DNA of 64,000 bases from Albidovulum sp. (GTDB taxonomy: Bacteria > Pseudomonadota > Alphaproteobacteria > Rhodobacterales > Rhodobacteraceae), in NCBI GenBank assembly GCA_026989275.1, contig JALSJQ010000005.1, positions 45,105 to 109,104 of the forward strand, given 5' to 3'. Position 1 is the stretch's first letter, and each line of letters starts with the position of its first letter. Of the stretch, positions 35,515 through 44,635 are shown in pieces. The notes beneath the pieces are model-generated. The model did not search any database and had not been told where the DNA came from. It saw nothing but the letters and a program-made list of their open reading frames with translations. The position numbers and the translations under genes are program-made.

Positions 35515-36342
35515 TCAATGGGCGTCGGTCGTCCAGGCCGGGTCGAGCAGCGAGCGGCCGCCATCGACCACCAGGATCTCGCCGGTGACGAAGGAGGCTG
35601 CATCCGAGGCGAGGAACAGCGCCCCCTCCGCCACTTCCTGGGCCCGGCCGAGGCGCCCGAGCGGCGTCGCCTGGCGCAGCTTCTCGCGCAGTTCCTCGTT
35701 GTTGCGCAGAAGATCCTTGAGCCGCGCCGTCATCACCGAGCCCATCGCGATTCCGTTGACCCGCACGCCGTGAGGGGCGAGACGCACCGCCATCGCCCGG
35801 GTCAGCTGGTCGAGGGCCGCCGTGGCGACGGAATAGGCCAGAAGCGTCGGCTGCACGCGAATGCCGGCGATCGAGGAAAGGTTGACGATGGCCCCTGCCG
35901 AGCGCACCTCTTCTCCCGCGGCCTGCGCCTCCTCGGCCTGGCGGATCATCCGCCGGGCCACGAGGCTCGACAGCCGGTAGGTGGTGAGGAGATTGTGCGA
36001 CAGGATCTCGTCGAAGCCGTCTTCCTCTTCCTTGTCGCACAAGGGATCGGACGGGGCGAGATGCCGGGCGGCGTTGACGAGGATGTCCACGCGGCCGAAT
36101 TCGTCGATCGTGGCCGAGAGCAGGTTCTGCCGCGTCAGGTTGCGCGAGAGATCTCCGGCATGGAAACGCGCCCGTTCGCCCTCCTCTCCGAGGGAATCGT
36201 GTTCGCGGACGATGTTCTCCTCGTCCCGGTCGGCCATCATCACATTGGCGCCGTGTTCGAGGAAATGGCGGGCTATGGCGAGCCCGATGCCGTTGGCGGC
36301 GCCGGTGACGATGGCGGTCTTGCCCTTGAGGGTGATCGGCAT
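35515..36342 (-). CDS. SDR-family oxidoreductase lacking the catalytic lysine
   Basis: The 275-residue protein is a classical short-chain dehydrogenase/reductase by fold: cofactor motif TGAANGIG (13-20), active-site Asn region SHNLLTTYRL, Ser in NLSSIAG (about 154-160), and Tyr170 in LAYSVATAAL. The lysine four residues after the tyrosine, present in nearly all active members (YxxxK), is a threonine here (T174), and the usual NNAG is NAAR. It may be inactive, or an NAD-binding regulator. It is convergent with trcR. Confidence 0.85.
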   Translation of the reverse strand: MPITLKGKTAIVTGAANGIGLAIARHFLEHGANVMMADRDEENIVREHDSLGEEGERARFHAGDLSRNLTRQNLLSATIDEFGRVDILVNAARHLAPSDPLCDKEEEDGFDEILSHNLLTTYRLSSLVARRMIRQAEEAQAAGEEVRSAGAIVNLSSIAGIRVQPTLLAYSVATAALDQLTRAMAVRLAPHGVRVNGIAMGSVMTARLKDLLRNNEELREKLRQATPLGRLGRAQEVAEGALFLASDAASFVTGEILVVDGGRSLLDPAWTTDAH

Positions 36343-36393
36343 GGCTGGATCCTGCTTGTTGGGGCTGTCGGGCCGGCCGGCGTCCAGGGCGCT

Positions 36394-37461
36394 TCAGCGC
36401 CGCCGCCGGCGGGCGCCGCCGCTCGTGGGCGGGATCGGGCGGCTGGCCTCGAACAGCTTGAAGGCCGGGGTTTCGGCGATGATCTCCCAGTTGCGGAAGT
36501 GCTCCGTCATTGCCCGTTCGTAGGGCAGGTGGCGGTTGGCGACGAGGTAGAGCGTGCCGCGCGGCTTGAGAAGGCGCGCTGCGGCGGCGATGAAGCCGAT
36601 GCCGAGCCCGGGCCGCGCCCGCCGGTCCTGATGAAACGGCGGATTGGTGAGGATGACATCGAACCCTTCGGTGTCGGGAGCGAGGCGCTGGACGTCTTCC
36701 CAGCGGAAGCGGGCGCGCGGATCGGCGATGTTGCGCCGCGCGGCTTCGAGGGCGTGGTGGTCGGCTTCGATCAGGTCGATCGCGGTCACCGCCTCTCTCT
36801 CGAGCGCCCGGGCCGCCAGCCAGCCCCAGCCGGCCCCCAGATCGGCGACGCGCCCCTTGAGGGCGGGACCGACCCTTTCGGCCAGAAGGGCCGAGCCCGG
36901 ATCGACATTCTCCCAGGAGAACATCCCCGGCGCGGCCGTGAAACCCGCCCGGTTGGTCCGCGGACGTGCCGCTTCGGCCCAGCCCTGCGCGGCTTCCGCG
37001 AGCGCGGCATCGGGCCTGACGGCGAAGACCTTGCCGTGGCGGCGGGCCTCGACGGCCACGGGAGGAGTGATCTTGCGGATCTGGCGCAGCAGCGCCTCGA
37101 TCCCTTCGGTTTTCTGGCCATCGACGACGAGCAACCCCTCGGGGTGAAGCCGCGAGAGGGCCGCCGCCAGTCGGCCCAGCGTTTCGCGCCGGTTGCGCGT
37201 GGGGTGGATGATGGCGAGCGCAAAGGGCAGCCCATGCGCTTCTTCCCCGGCCGCCCCGAGCGCGGGAAGGGCACTCCGGCCACTGGCGGCGAGCGCGTCG
37301 AACAGGGGGCGGAAGGGCTGCACCAGCGTTGCCTCCCGCTCCTCCGGCAGGGCGTAGGTCTCGGCCGGATCGGCCCCGATCACGAGAGCCGGGCCCGCGG
37401 GCAGGGCGCCGATCGTGCCGGGCGCGAGCGTCTCGTCGAGAAAGCGTTGAAGTCGGGTCAT
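36394..37461 (-). CDS. Class I SAM methyltransferase, RsmC-like (16S rRNA m2G)
   Basis: The 355-residue protein has a degenerate N-terminal methyltransferase-like half and a C-terminal catalytic half, as in RsmC-type enzymes that methylate a guanine of 16S rRNA. Motif I is VADLGAGWGWLAARAL (about 208-223), and the catalytic NPPFH (about 277-281) is typical of N2-guanine methylation; FSWENVDPGSALLAE also fits RsmC. I chose the ATG at 37461. It lies 17 bases downstream of clpS on the same strand, and a small operon is likely. Confidence 0.88.
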   Translation of the reverse strand: MTRLQRFLDETLAPGTIGALPAGPALVIGADPAETYALPEEREATLVQPFRPLFDALAASGRSALPALGAAGEEAHGLPFALAIIHPTRNRRETLGRLAAALSRLHPEGLLVVDGQKTEGIEALLRQIRKITPPVAVEARRHGKVFAVRPDAALAEAAQGWAEAARPRTNRAGFTAAPGMFSWENVDPGSALLAERVGPALKGRVADLGAGWGWLAARALEREAVTAIDLIEADHHALEAARRNIADPRARFRWEDVQRLAPDTEGFDVILTNPPFHQDRRARPGLGIGFIAAAARLLKPRGTLYLVANRHLPYERAMTEHFRNWEIIAETPAFKLFEASRPIPPTSGGARRRRR

Positions 37462-37478
37462 GGTGGCGGCCCTGGGGC

Positions 37479-37877
37479 CTACTCCCTTTCCATCGTGCAT
37501 TGCAGCGGGTGCTGGTGACGACGGGCGAATTCCATCACCTGCGCCACCTTGGTCTCGGCAATCTCGTAGGTATAGACCCCGACGACCGCAACCCCCTTGC
37601 GATGCACCGTCAGCATCACCTCCACCGCCCTGGCATGGGGCATGTGGAAGAAACGCTCGAGCACGAGGACGACGAATTCCATCGGCGTGAAGTCGTCGTT
37701 GAGGAGCAGCACCTTGTACATGGGCGGCCGCGCCGTCTTCGGCCTGGGCTTGGGCAGTGCGGTGGTGACGGTCTCCTCCGAGTCGCCGCCGGCGCCCATG
37801 CGGGGCGGGAGGAGGACGGGGGTCGCCTCCCTGGCGGAGATCGCCGGCGCGATGATGCCCATGTGCCGAAGCTGCAT
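37479..37877 (-). CDS. clpS: ATP-dependent Clp protease adaptor ClpS
   Basis: ClpS delivers N-end-rule substrates to ClpA/ClpP. The core matches the family: [20 protein letters not shown] (about 53-72), then [21 protein letters not shown] and [14 protein letters not shown]. The acidic NDD patch binds the N-degron alpha-amino group. The N-terminal 50 residues are an unstructured, Pro/Ala-rich extension longer than the E. coli one. I chose the ATG at 37877 (GGGAG nine bases upstream), giving 132 residues; two in-frame ATGs downstream lack ribosome sites. Confidence 0.94.
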   Translation of the reverse strand: MQLRHMGIIAPAISAREATPVLLPPRMGAGGDSEETVTTALPKPRPKTARPPMYKVLLLNDDFTPMEFVVLVLERFFHMPHARAVEVMLTVHRKGVAVVGVYTYEIAETKVAQVMEFARRHQHPLQCTMERE

Positions 37878-38395
37878 GCGTTGCGTCTCCCTTGCGGTCC
37901 GCCGCCCGGCCCTTCGCCCGCTCCCCGCCACCTGCGCGGCCGCTTCCCCGGAAGTGCTGCCGGTCCGTGCCGTTCCGTGCGTCGGGTCTCCCCCTGCGAC
38001 GGGGCGATCGGTGTCTCCCCCGATCCTAGCGCCTTTCGTCGCCCGGGCGAAGGCCGGAGACGCAGACGAGATGGCCCATTCCGGGGCCGGCTTCAAGGCC
38101 CATGCCCGTTGTCGTGCCGGTTGCGTTGACATGAAGTTAACCGCGGCGAACCATCTTTGCACGAGGCTCTGCCATGATATGGTCACGATCACGAGGCAGG
38201 TTGGCCGTCAACGGCGCCCCTCCCGATTCGACGCCGCCTGATTCGTCAGGCGGGGGAAAATCGCACAGGGCGCAAGAGGTGCGTCGGCACGCTGCGGCCC
38301 GCAAGGGAGGCGGCGGGCAGGAAGCGCCCGGTTGACGAGGCGGCGAACGGGGCCGGGGGCATCCTTGGCGGACAGGCGGAAGGAACGAGCGGAAG
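37878..38395. other. Divergent intergenic region (clpS / dacC-like gene)
   Basis: This 518-base gap contains no gene I can support. It is AT-richer at 38126-38185, with TTGACA at 38126-38131, a GTTAAC, and a CCAT-GAT-ATGG palindrome (38172-38182). The TTGACA may be a -35 element but the -10 is not clear (AACCAT at 17-base spacing). Confidence 0.4.
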
Positions 38396-39799
38396 GTGCG
38401 GAATTTTCGGTCAGTCGGTCGGTCGGCCGGTTCGGAGGGCAGGGGGCGCTGTGGGCGGCTCCTCCTCCTGTGGATGGCGGCGTTCCTCCTGCTCCTTGCA
38501 GGTGGTGCGACGACGGGCCGCGCCGCACCCTATGCGGCGCTGGTGATGGATGCCCGCACCGGCGAGGTGCTCTATGCCCGCAATGCCGACACGCGGCTCT
38601 ATCCGGCATCGCTCACCAAGATGATGACGCTCTATCTCACCTTCCAGGCAGTGGAGCGGGGCCGGATCTCGCTCGACACCCGTGTGCGCATCTCGCGCAA
38701 GGCGGCCGCGCAGCCGCCTTCGAAACTCGGCCTCAGGGCCGGGCAGCGCGTTGCCGTTCGTGACCTCATCCGCGCCGCCGCCCTCAAGTCGGCCAACGAT
38801 GCCGCCATGGCCCTGGCCGAGGCCGTCGGCGGCTCGGAAGAACGCTTCGTCACCCGGATGAACGCCACCGCCCGCGAGATGGGGATGACGCGCACCACCT
38901 TCCGCAATCCCCACGGGCTGACCGCGCCCGGCCATCTGTCCACCGCCCGCGACATGACCATTCTCGGCCGGCACCTGATCTACGATTTCCCGCAATACTA
39001 TCACCTGTTCTCGCGCACGAGCCATGTGGCGGCGGGCAAGCGGATCCGCAGCACCAACCGCAAGTTCCTCGCCTCCTACCGGGGCGCCGACGGCATCAAG
39101 ACCGGCTACACCGCCGCTGCCGGCTTCAACCTCACCGCCTCGGCGAAGCGGGGCGGCAAACGCATCATCGCCACCATCTTCGGCGGTCGATCGGTGCAGG
39201 AGCGCAACCGCAAGATGGCCGAGCTGCTCGATCTCGGCTTCCGCCGTGCTCCGGCCGAGGCCCCTCTCATCAAGCCGGTGCCGGCGGGGGAGAAGGGGCG
39301 GATGCTGCTGGCACTGGCGCCGAAGAGCTCGCCGCGCCCGCAGAGCCGGCCGGTGCCGGCCGAAGCGGTGGCGGCGGCGGTGGTGGCCGATATCGATCGC
39401 GCCGTCACCCGCGCCACCCGCAACGCGGCGGGGCCGGAACTGTCCGCGACCGAAGGGCCGGCGGCGCCTGCGCCGGCCCGGGTTCCGGGGCTGAAGCTCA
39501 CGCCGCTCGAGGACGGGCGGGTGATCGTTGCGCGTGCCCCGGCCGGCGGCAAGGGCGACTGGGGGATTCATCTCGGCCGTTTCGGCAACCGGATCGAGGC
39601 CGAGAAGGTCCTGATCCGCACGGCGATCTGGGAAGGGCGGCTGCTCGACGAGGCCCGGCGCCGTATCCGTCTCAGGGCCGGAAAGTTCGAGGCCGATTTC
39701 GTCGGTCTCACCCGCGAGGACGCCGCCCTCGCCTGTGCCCGCCTCGCCGCCCGGCGCATGAACTGCCAGCCCCTCGGGCCGGAGCTGGCCGCCAACTGA
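38396..39799 (+). CDS. D-alanyl-D-alanine carboxypeptidase with SPOR domain
   Basis: The 467-residue protein is a class C penicillin-binding protein that trims peptidoglycan stem peptides. The signal peptide core is RLLLLWMAAFLLLLAGGATT; active-site motifs are SLTK (S72-K75), SAND and DGIKTGYT. The last 80 residues (WGIHLGRFGNRIEAEK onward) form a SPOR domain that binds denuded septal glycan. The start chosen is a GTG at 38396; an ATG at 38474 would shorten the signal and is less likely. The linker between domains is Pro/Ala-rich. Confidence 0.93.
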   Translation: MRNFRSVGRSAGSEGRGRCGRLLLLWMAAFLLLLAGGATTGRAAPYAALVMDARTGEVLYARNADTRLYPASLTKMMTLYLTFQAVERGRISLDTRVRISRKAAAQPPSKLGLRAGQRVAVRDLIRAAALKSANDAAMALAEAVGGSEERFVTRMNATAREMGMTRTTFRNPHGLTAPGHLSTARDMTILGRHLIYDFPQYYHLFSRTSHVAAGKRIRSTNRKFLASYRGADGIKTGYTAAAGFNLTASAKRGGKRIIATIFGGRSVQERNRKMAELLDLGFRRAPAEAPLIKPVPAGEKGRMLLALAPKSSPRPQSRPVPAEAVAAAVVADIDRAVTRATRNAAGPELSATEGPAAPAPARVPGLKLTPLEDGRVIVARAPAGGKGDWGIHLGRFGNRIEAEKVLIRTAIWEGRLLDEARRRIRLRAGKFEADFVGLTREDAALACARLAARRMNCQPLGPELAAN

Positions 39800-39838
39800 G
39801 CCCCCCCGTCCGGGAGCGGGCGGCGCCGTCCGCTGCGG

Positions 39839-39997
39839 TCACTCCTTCGGGTGATCGTCGTAATCGGTCCGCAGGATGCGGTGGGCGTCGCCCTCGGGAT
39901 CGTCGAACTGGTGGTTCTTCACCGCCCAGAAGAAGGCGGCGAGGCCGAGGGCACCGAGAAGCACCGAGACCGGGATGAGGTAGATCAGCACGTTCAT
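39839..39997 (-). CDS. ccoS: Cbb3-type cytochrome oxidase assembly protein CcoS
   Basis: This 52-residue protein has a single membrane helix (VLIYLIPVSVLLGALGLAAFFWAV, 3-26) followed by KNHQFDDPEGDAHRIL, the CcoS signature. CcoS is needed for cofactor insertion into the cbb3 oxidase. It is the last gene of the ccoGHIS set, 13 bases downstream of ccoI with a GGAGGGG ribosome site lying within the end of ccoI. Confidence 0.95.
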   Translation of the reverse strand: MNVLIYLIPVSVLLGALGLAAFFWAVKNHQFDDPEGDAHRILRTDYDDHPKE

Positions 39998-40010
39998 GGC
40001 GGCCCCTCCG

Positions 40011-42209
40011 TCATTTTACCCGCATGGCGTTGAGCGAGACGGTGATCGAGGACATCGACATGGCGATCGCCGCCGCCAGGGGCGAGGCCAGCCCGGCCAG
40101 GGCGATCGGGATGGCGACGGCATTGTAGAGGGCGGCGAGGGCGAAGTTCTCGAGAATGCGCCGCCGCGCCGAGCGGGCCGTGTCGAGCAGGGCGGGCAGA
40201 AGATCGATCCGCCGGCCGGTCAGCACCACGTCGGCGGCGTTGCGCGCCGCTTCGAGGGCTGTGCCAGGCGCGACCGAGACATGGGCCGCGGCGAGCGCCG
40301 CCGTGTCGTTGAGACCGTCCCCGACCATCAGCACCTTGTGCCCCCTGCCGCCGAGCGCCTCGACGAGGGCGAACTTGTCTTCGGGGGAGGCCTCGGCATG
40401 GACCTTCCCGGGTTCGATGTCGAGGATGCGGGCGAGAAGCGCCGCCTCCCGTTCCCGGTCGCCGGTGACGAGATGGATGTCGAGTCCGCGGGCGCGCAGC
40501 GCGCCGATCAGCTCCCGGGCCGCGTCGAGGGGGGCGTCGGTGAAGGAAAGGCGCACGGGCGCCTCCCCCTCGACGGCAAGCCAGCTTTCCATGCCGTCCC
40601 CGCCCTCGGCGCCGACCCAGTCGGCCCGGCCGAGGCGCACGCGCCGGCCGTCATGGCGGCCCTCGAGCCCCTTGCCGGGGATCTCCCGCACCTCCTCGAC
40701 TTCGGCCGGTGCGAGCCCGCGGGCCCTGGCGGCGCGCAGCACCGCCCGGCCGAGCGGGTGCAGCGTGCCCCGGGCGAGCCCGGCGGCAAGGGCGAAGGCC
40801 CGGGGCGGGATGCGTTCGGGCCATTCGAGCTCGGGCGTGCCGCGGGTGAGGGTGCCGGTCTTGTCGAACAGCACCGTGTCCACCTCGGCGAGCCGCTCGA
40901 GCGCCGTGGCCGACTTGAGAAGGACGCCGCGGCGGAAGAGCCGGCCCGATGCCACCGTCGTCACCGCCGGCACCGCCAGACCGAGGGCGCAGGGGCAGGT
41001 GATGATGAGAACGGCGATGGCGGTGGTGATGGCGAAATGGGCGTCGCCGCGCAGGAGATACCAGCCGATGAAGGCCGCGAGCGCCAGAAGATGCACCGCC
41101 GGGGCATAGATGGCGGCGGCCCGGTCGGCCAGCGATGTATAGCGGTTGCGGGCCGTCTCGGCGAGGGAGACGAGGGCGGTGATGCGCGAAAGGGTGCTGT
41201 CCTGTCCGGCGGCCGTCACGCGAACGGTGAGCGCCCCCGTCAGGTTGCCTTCCCCGGCATGGATCGCGTCTCCCGGACCGAGGGCGACGGGCACGGTTTC
41301 GCCGGTGAGATAGGCGCGATCGACCTCGGTGCTTCCTTCCTCGATCACCCCGTCGGCCGGCACGCGCATTCCGGGCAGGAGGCGGATCCGATCTCCCGGC
41401 GCCAGTTCGCCGACCGGCACGGTCTCTTCGCCCGTCTCCGTCAGCCGGATGGCCTTCGGGGCCTCGAGGGCCGCGAGTTCGCGGGCGGCCGAGCGGGCGG
41501 CGATGCGGGTCCGGTGGTCGAGCCAGCGTCCGGCGAGGAGGAAGAAGGTGAGTGAGAGGGCGGCGTCGAAATAGGCGTCCTCGCCACTGTTGGCGGTTTC
41601 GTGGAGCGAGAGGGCCAGGGCGAGGAGGATGGCAAGCGAGATCGGCACGTCCATGTTGAGCCGCCGCGCCTTCAGCGCCTGCCAGGCATTGTGGAAGAAG
41701 GGCCGGGCGGCGAAGGCGGTGGCCGGCAGGGCGATGACGGCGCTCATCCAGTGCAGGAAATCGCGGGTGGTGTCGCTCGCTCCGGCCCAGACCGAGATCG
41801 ACAGCAGCATGACATTCATCGCCGCGAAACCGGCCACGGCCATCCGCATCAGAAGGTCGCGGCTGCCGGCATCGCGGTTCGGGTCCGCCACGAGAGAGGG
41901 ATCGAGCGGATGGGCCTCGTAGCCGATCTTTCCGAGCGCGGCCACGATCTCCTCGGGGGAGATCCGTTCGGGGTCGGCGTCCACCGTCAGCCGCTTGAGG
42001 GTGAGGTTGACCCGGGCCGAGCGGATGCCCGGCATGGCTTCGAGGGTGCGTTCGATGGCGGAGATGCAGCCGGCGCAATGCACCGTCGGCACCGAGAAGA
42101 AGAGGTTGCCGGTCTCGGATTGCGCCGGCTCGGGGCGGGCGCAGCTTGCGCCGGTGCAGGCGGGGCAGGCGGGGCCGGGCCGTTCGAATGTCTCGTCCAT
42201 CGCTTCCAT
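40011..42209 (-). CDS. ccoI: Copper-translocating P-type ATPase CcoI
   Basis: CcoI is a P1B-type ATPase that supplies copper for the CuB site of the cbb3 oxidase. The 732-residue protein has a Cys-rich N-terminal segment (CPACTGASC), a heavy-metal-binding domain with CAGC (45-48), the transmembrane TCPCALGLA ion-binding motif, the phosphorylation DKTGT, the HPLGRA motif and GDGLNDTAAL hinge. It starts at 42209 with GGGAG upstream. Together with ccoG, ccoH and ccoS it forms the oxidase maturation operon. Confidence 0.96.
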   Translation of the reverse strand: MEAMDETFERPGPACPACTGASCARPEPAQSETGNLFFSVPTVHCAGCISAIERTLEAMPGIRSARVNLTLKRLTVDADPERISPEEIVAALGKIGYEAHPLDPSLVADPNRDAGSRDLLMRMAVAGFAAMNVMLLSISVWAGASDTTRDFLHWMSAVIALPATAFAARPFFHNAWQALKARRLNMDVPISLAILLALALSLHETANSGEDAYFDAALSLTFFLLAGRWLDHRTRIAARSAARELAALEAPKAIRLTETGEETVPVGELAPGDRIRLLPGMRVPADGVIEEGSTEVDRAYLTGETVPVALGPGDAIHAGEGNLTGALTVRVTAAGQDSTLSRITALVSLAETARNRYTSLADRAAAIYAPAVHLLALAAFIGWYLLRGDAHFAITTAIAVLIITCPCALGLAVPAVTTVASGRLFRRGVLLKSATALERLAEVDTVLFDKTGTLTRGTPELEWPERIPPRAFALAAGLARGTLHPLGRAVLRAARARGLAPAEVEEVREIPGKGLEGRHDGRRVRLGRADWVGAEGGDGMESWLAVEGEAPVRLSFTDAPLDAARELIGALRARGLDIHLVTGDREREAALLARILDIEPGKVHAEASPEDKFALVEALGGRGHKVLMVGDGLNDTAALAAAHVSVAPGTALEAARNAADVVLTGRRIDLLPALLDTARSARRRILENFALAALYNAVAIPIALAGLASPLAAAIAMSMSSITVSLNAMRVK

Positions 42210-42327
42210 CCTCGTCTCCCCGGGGCATGTCCGGCCCGATGCCCGGAAGCCCCTGTCTCTGCCTCCCTCCGTCTCCCCGGCTGCGGATGCGCTTCGGGCC
42301 GGCTGCATGGCCCTCGCGATGCGGCCC

Positions 42328-42825
42328 TCAGCCGCGGGTCGCCTTTCCGGGCAGGACCGTCTGACGGCGCTGGAAGAATTCGGTGCCGTCGGCGGCCCGG
42401 GCGCGGATCCGCAGTTCCCACAGCCCCGGCCCGAGCGCGAGCGGCGCCTCGAAGGCGCCGTCGGCGCGGCGGACGAGCGGCGGGGTGACGTCTTCCGAGC
42501 GCTCCGTGGCACGGCCGATGGTGACGGTGAGGCTCTGCACCGCCGCCGGGCGGCCGGTGCGGTCGCGAATGTCGAGCACGATCCGCTCGCGCGTCAGATC
42601 GGCCGTCACCTGCCAGCCCAGCGCCTTCTGGGCCGCAAGCCGCCGGTTGAAGCTCTGGCTGGCGACCCAGCCGTTCTTCTCCTCGAGGCCGGGGAAGGTG
42701 CGGATCGCCATTGTCGCCATCACCAGATTGACGGCGATGATGATGCCGAACATGCCGATCATCACGGCCAGGAACATCCTGCCGGTGAAGCGGAAGCCTT
42801 GGTCCTTCTCGACATCCTGGGTCAT
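42328..42825 (-). CDS. ccoH: FixH/CcoH family protein
   Basis: CcoH is a single-pass membrane protein that stabilises or assists maturation of the cbb3 oxidase. The 165-residue product has one helix (MFLAVMIGMFGIIIAVNLVMA, about 17-37) after FRFTGR and the typical next segment FPGLEEKNGWVASQSFNRRL. The C-terminal beta-rich domain lies in the periplasm. It is 82 bases downstream of ccoG and 118 upstream of ccoI, inside the ccoGHIS operon. Confidence 0.94.
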   Translation of the reverse strand: MTQDVEKDQGFRFTGRMFLAVMIGMFGIIIAVNLVMATMAIRTFPGLEEKNGWVASQSFNRRLAAQKALGWQVTADLTRERIVLDIRDRTGRPAAVQSLTVTIGRATERSEDVTPPLVRRADGAFEAPLALGPGLWELRIRARAADGTEFFQRRQTVLPGKATRG

Positions 42826-42907
42826 CCTGTCTGTTCCTTCTTCCTTCTCGTGACGGCCGCCTCGTGGCGACCTTTCCGCACCTGGCGCGGCTCCCCTAGG
42901 CGCCGGT

Positions 42908-44356
42908 CTAGCGGCTGCCGGCTCCCTTGCCGAAGAATACCACATCCTTCCAGGCTCTCTCCCCGGTCAGAACGTCCTCGACCCAGAACCTGAGCGGGGT
43001 CTTGTCGGCCTTCGCGGCGGGGCTGTCCTTCCTGGCGATGACGAAGACCCGCTGCTCCCTGGTCGAATCGCCCGGCACATAGGTGACGAGATCGTCCGTG
43101 CCTTCGAGCCTGATCCTGAGCGGCACGTCGTCGGCGGTGAGCGAGATGCGGAAGGGGTGTTCCTCGCCATGCTTGTTGCGCAGGCGGAAATCATAGGTGT
43201 TGCGGATCGAGCCGTCCGCCAGCGTCACGTAGAGCGGGTTGCGCACCGCCGAGACGTTGAAGTCGATCTCGGGGCGGGCGAAGAGCGCCCAGATGAGCCC
43301 GGCGCCGATTCCGGCCCAGAGGATGAAATAGACCAGCACCCGCGGCCGGAAGACGTGCTGCCAGATCGGCTTGGGCGGCAGGCCCGCCACCTCGCGCTTC
43401 TCGTCCGACAGGGCCAGATAGTCGATCAGTCCGCGGGGCTTGCCGATCTTCTCCATGACCGCATCGCAGGCATCGATGCACAGCGCGCAGGTGATGCAGG
43501 CGAGCTGCTGGCCGTCGCGGATGTCGATTCCCATCGGGCAGACGGCGACGCAGGCGCCGCAGTCGATGCAGTCGCCGAGCTTCTCCGCGCCTTCCTTCTT
43601 GCGGTGCTTGCCGCGCGGCTCGCCCCGCCACCAGCGATAGGCGACGGTGAGGCTGTCCTCGTCCATCATCGCCGCCTGGATGCGCGGCCAGGGGCACATG
43701 TAGATGCAGACCTGTTCGCGCATGAAGCCGCCGAAGACGAAGGTGGTGGCGGTCAGGATGGCGATGGTGGAATAGGCGATCCAGGGCGCGTCGAAGGCGA
43801 CGAGCTCCCTTGCCAGCGTCGGCGCGTCGGTGAAGTAGAACACCCAGGCCCCGCCCGTGGCCATGGCGATCAGCAGCCACACGGTCCATTTGGCGAGGCG
43901 CAGACGGATCTTCTTCCAGGTCCAGGGGGATTTCCACAGCCGGATGCGCTGGTTGCGGTCGCCCTCGATCCAGCGTTCGACATGGATGAACAGGTCGGTC
44001 CAGACGGTCTGCGGGCAGGCATAGCCGCACCACACCCGGCCGAAGACAGAGGTGAAGAGGAAGAGTCCCAGCCCGGCCATGATGAGAAGACCGGCGACGA
44101 AGTAGAATTCCTGCGGCCAGATCTCGATCCAGAACCAGTAGAAGCGCCGGTTCGCCAGATCGACCAGCACCGCCTGATCGGGCAGGTTGGGGCCGCGGTC
44201 CCAGCGGATCCACGGGGTGATGTAGTAGATCGCGAGTGCGATCCCCATCACCCACCATTTGATGCGGCGGAAGCGACCGGAAACCCGACGCGGGAAGATC
44301 GGTTCGCGCGCGGCATAGAGCGGCGTGTCTTCGCTTGTGCTCACGGAAGGCTCCAT
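42908..44356 (-). CDS. ccoG: CcoG (RdxA/FixG-like) 4Fe-4S membrane protein
   Basis: The 482-residue protein is CcoG, a membrane-bound iron-sulfur protein linked to copper reduction for oxidase assembly. It has several transmembrane helices, two 4Fe-4S ferredoxin motifs (CIDCGACVAVCPMG and CITCALCIDACD), WCGYACPQTVW near residue 105, and a C-terminal Ig-like domain. I chose the ATG at 44356; an in-frame TTG at 44371 is less likely. Its promoter region carries a perfect FNR-type box, so it should respond to low oxygen. Confidence 0.95.
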   Translation of the reverse strand: MEPSVSTSEDTPLYAAREPIFPRRVSGRFRRIKWWVMGIALAIYYITPWIRWDRGPNLPDQAVLVDLANRRFYWFWIEIWPQEFYFVAGLLIMAGLGLFLFTSVFGRVWCGYACPQTVWTDLFIHVERWIEGDRNQRIRLWKSPWTWKKIRLRLAKWTVWLLIAMATGGAWVFYFTDAPTLARELVAFDAPWIAYSTIAILTATTFVFGGFMREQVCIYMCPWPRIQAAMMDEDSLTVAYRWWRGEPRGKHRKKEGAEKLGDCIDCGACVAVCPMGIDIRDGQQLACITCALCIDACDAVMEKIGKPRGLIDYLALSDEKREVAGLPPKPIWQHVFRPRVLVYFILWAGIGAGLIWALFARPEIDFNVSAVRNPLYVTLADGSIRNTYDFRLRNKHGEEHPFRISLTADDVPLRIRLEGTDDLVTYVPGDSTREQRVFVIARKDSPAAKADKTPLRFWVEDVLTGERAWKDVVFFGKGAGSR

Positions 44357-44433
44357 CTCGAGAAAAATCAACGTCTTCTGGCTTACATGGGGCGCATTCT
44401 GCCCCTGTCTAGGTCCCGGTCACCGTCCCTTCA

Positions 44434-44447
44434 TTGATCGAGATCAA
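44434..44447 (-). promoter_or_regulatory. FNR/FnrL box upstream of ccoG
   Basis: The perfect inverted repeat TTGAT-CGAG-ATCAA matches the FNR/FixK consensus. On the minus strand it is followed after 22 bases by TAGACA, a plausible -10, so activator contact at a class II position is expected. It lies 78-91 bases before the ccoG start, separating the ccoGHIS unit from ccoNOQP. Confidence 0.88.
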
Positions 44448-44505
44448 CAACGGGTGAGCAGTGGCGCCGGGCACGCGATCGTGAACGGGGCGGCCGGAAA
44501 GGGGG

Positions 44506-44624
44506 CGCCCCCGGCCGGGGATGCCGGGGGCGTGAAAAGGCGCCGGCTCCGGGAGTTGCGCGAACAGGACAGGAGGAGCCGGCGCCAGTCGGGATGCGGG
44601 GGCGGACTGGGAACCCCCGCATCC
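44506..44624. repeat. Three consecutive strong hairpins between ccoP and ccoG
   Basis: Three inverted repeats follow one another: CGCCCCCGG/CCGGGGGCG (44506-44532), GGCGCCGGCTCC/GGAGCCGGCGCC (44539-44586, 24-base loop), and GGATGCGGGGG/CCCCCGCATCC (44592-44624). The last begins 11 bases after the ccoP stop. None is followed by a good T-tract, so they may protect or end the ccoNOQP transcript by other means. Confidence 0.7.
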
Positions 44625-44635
44625 GTTCGCATGTC

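Noticed and set aside
38126..38160. TTGACA as a -35 promoter of the carboxypeptidase gene
   Set aside because: No good -10 hexamer at the expected spacing, and it is about 265 bases upstream of the start, so I list it only as an observation in the gap entry.
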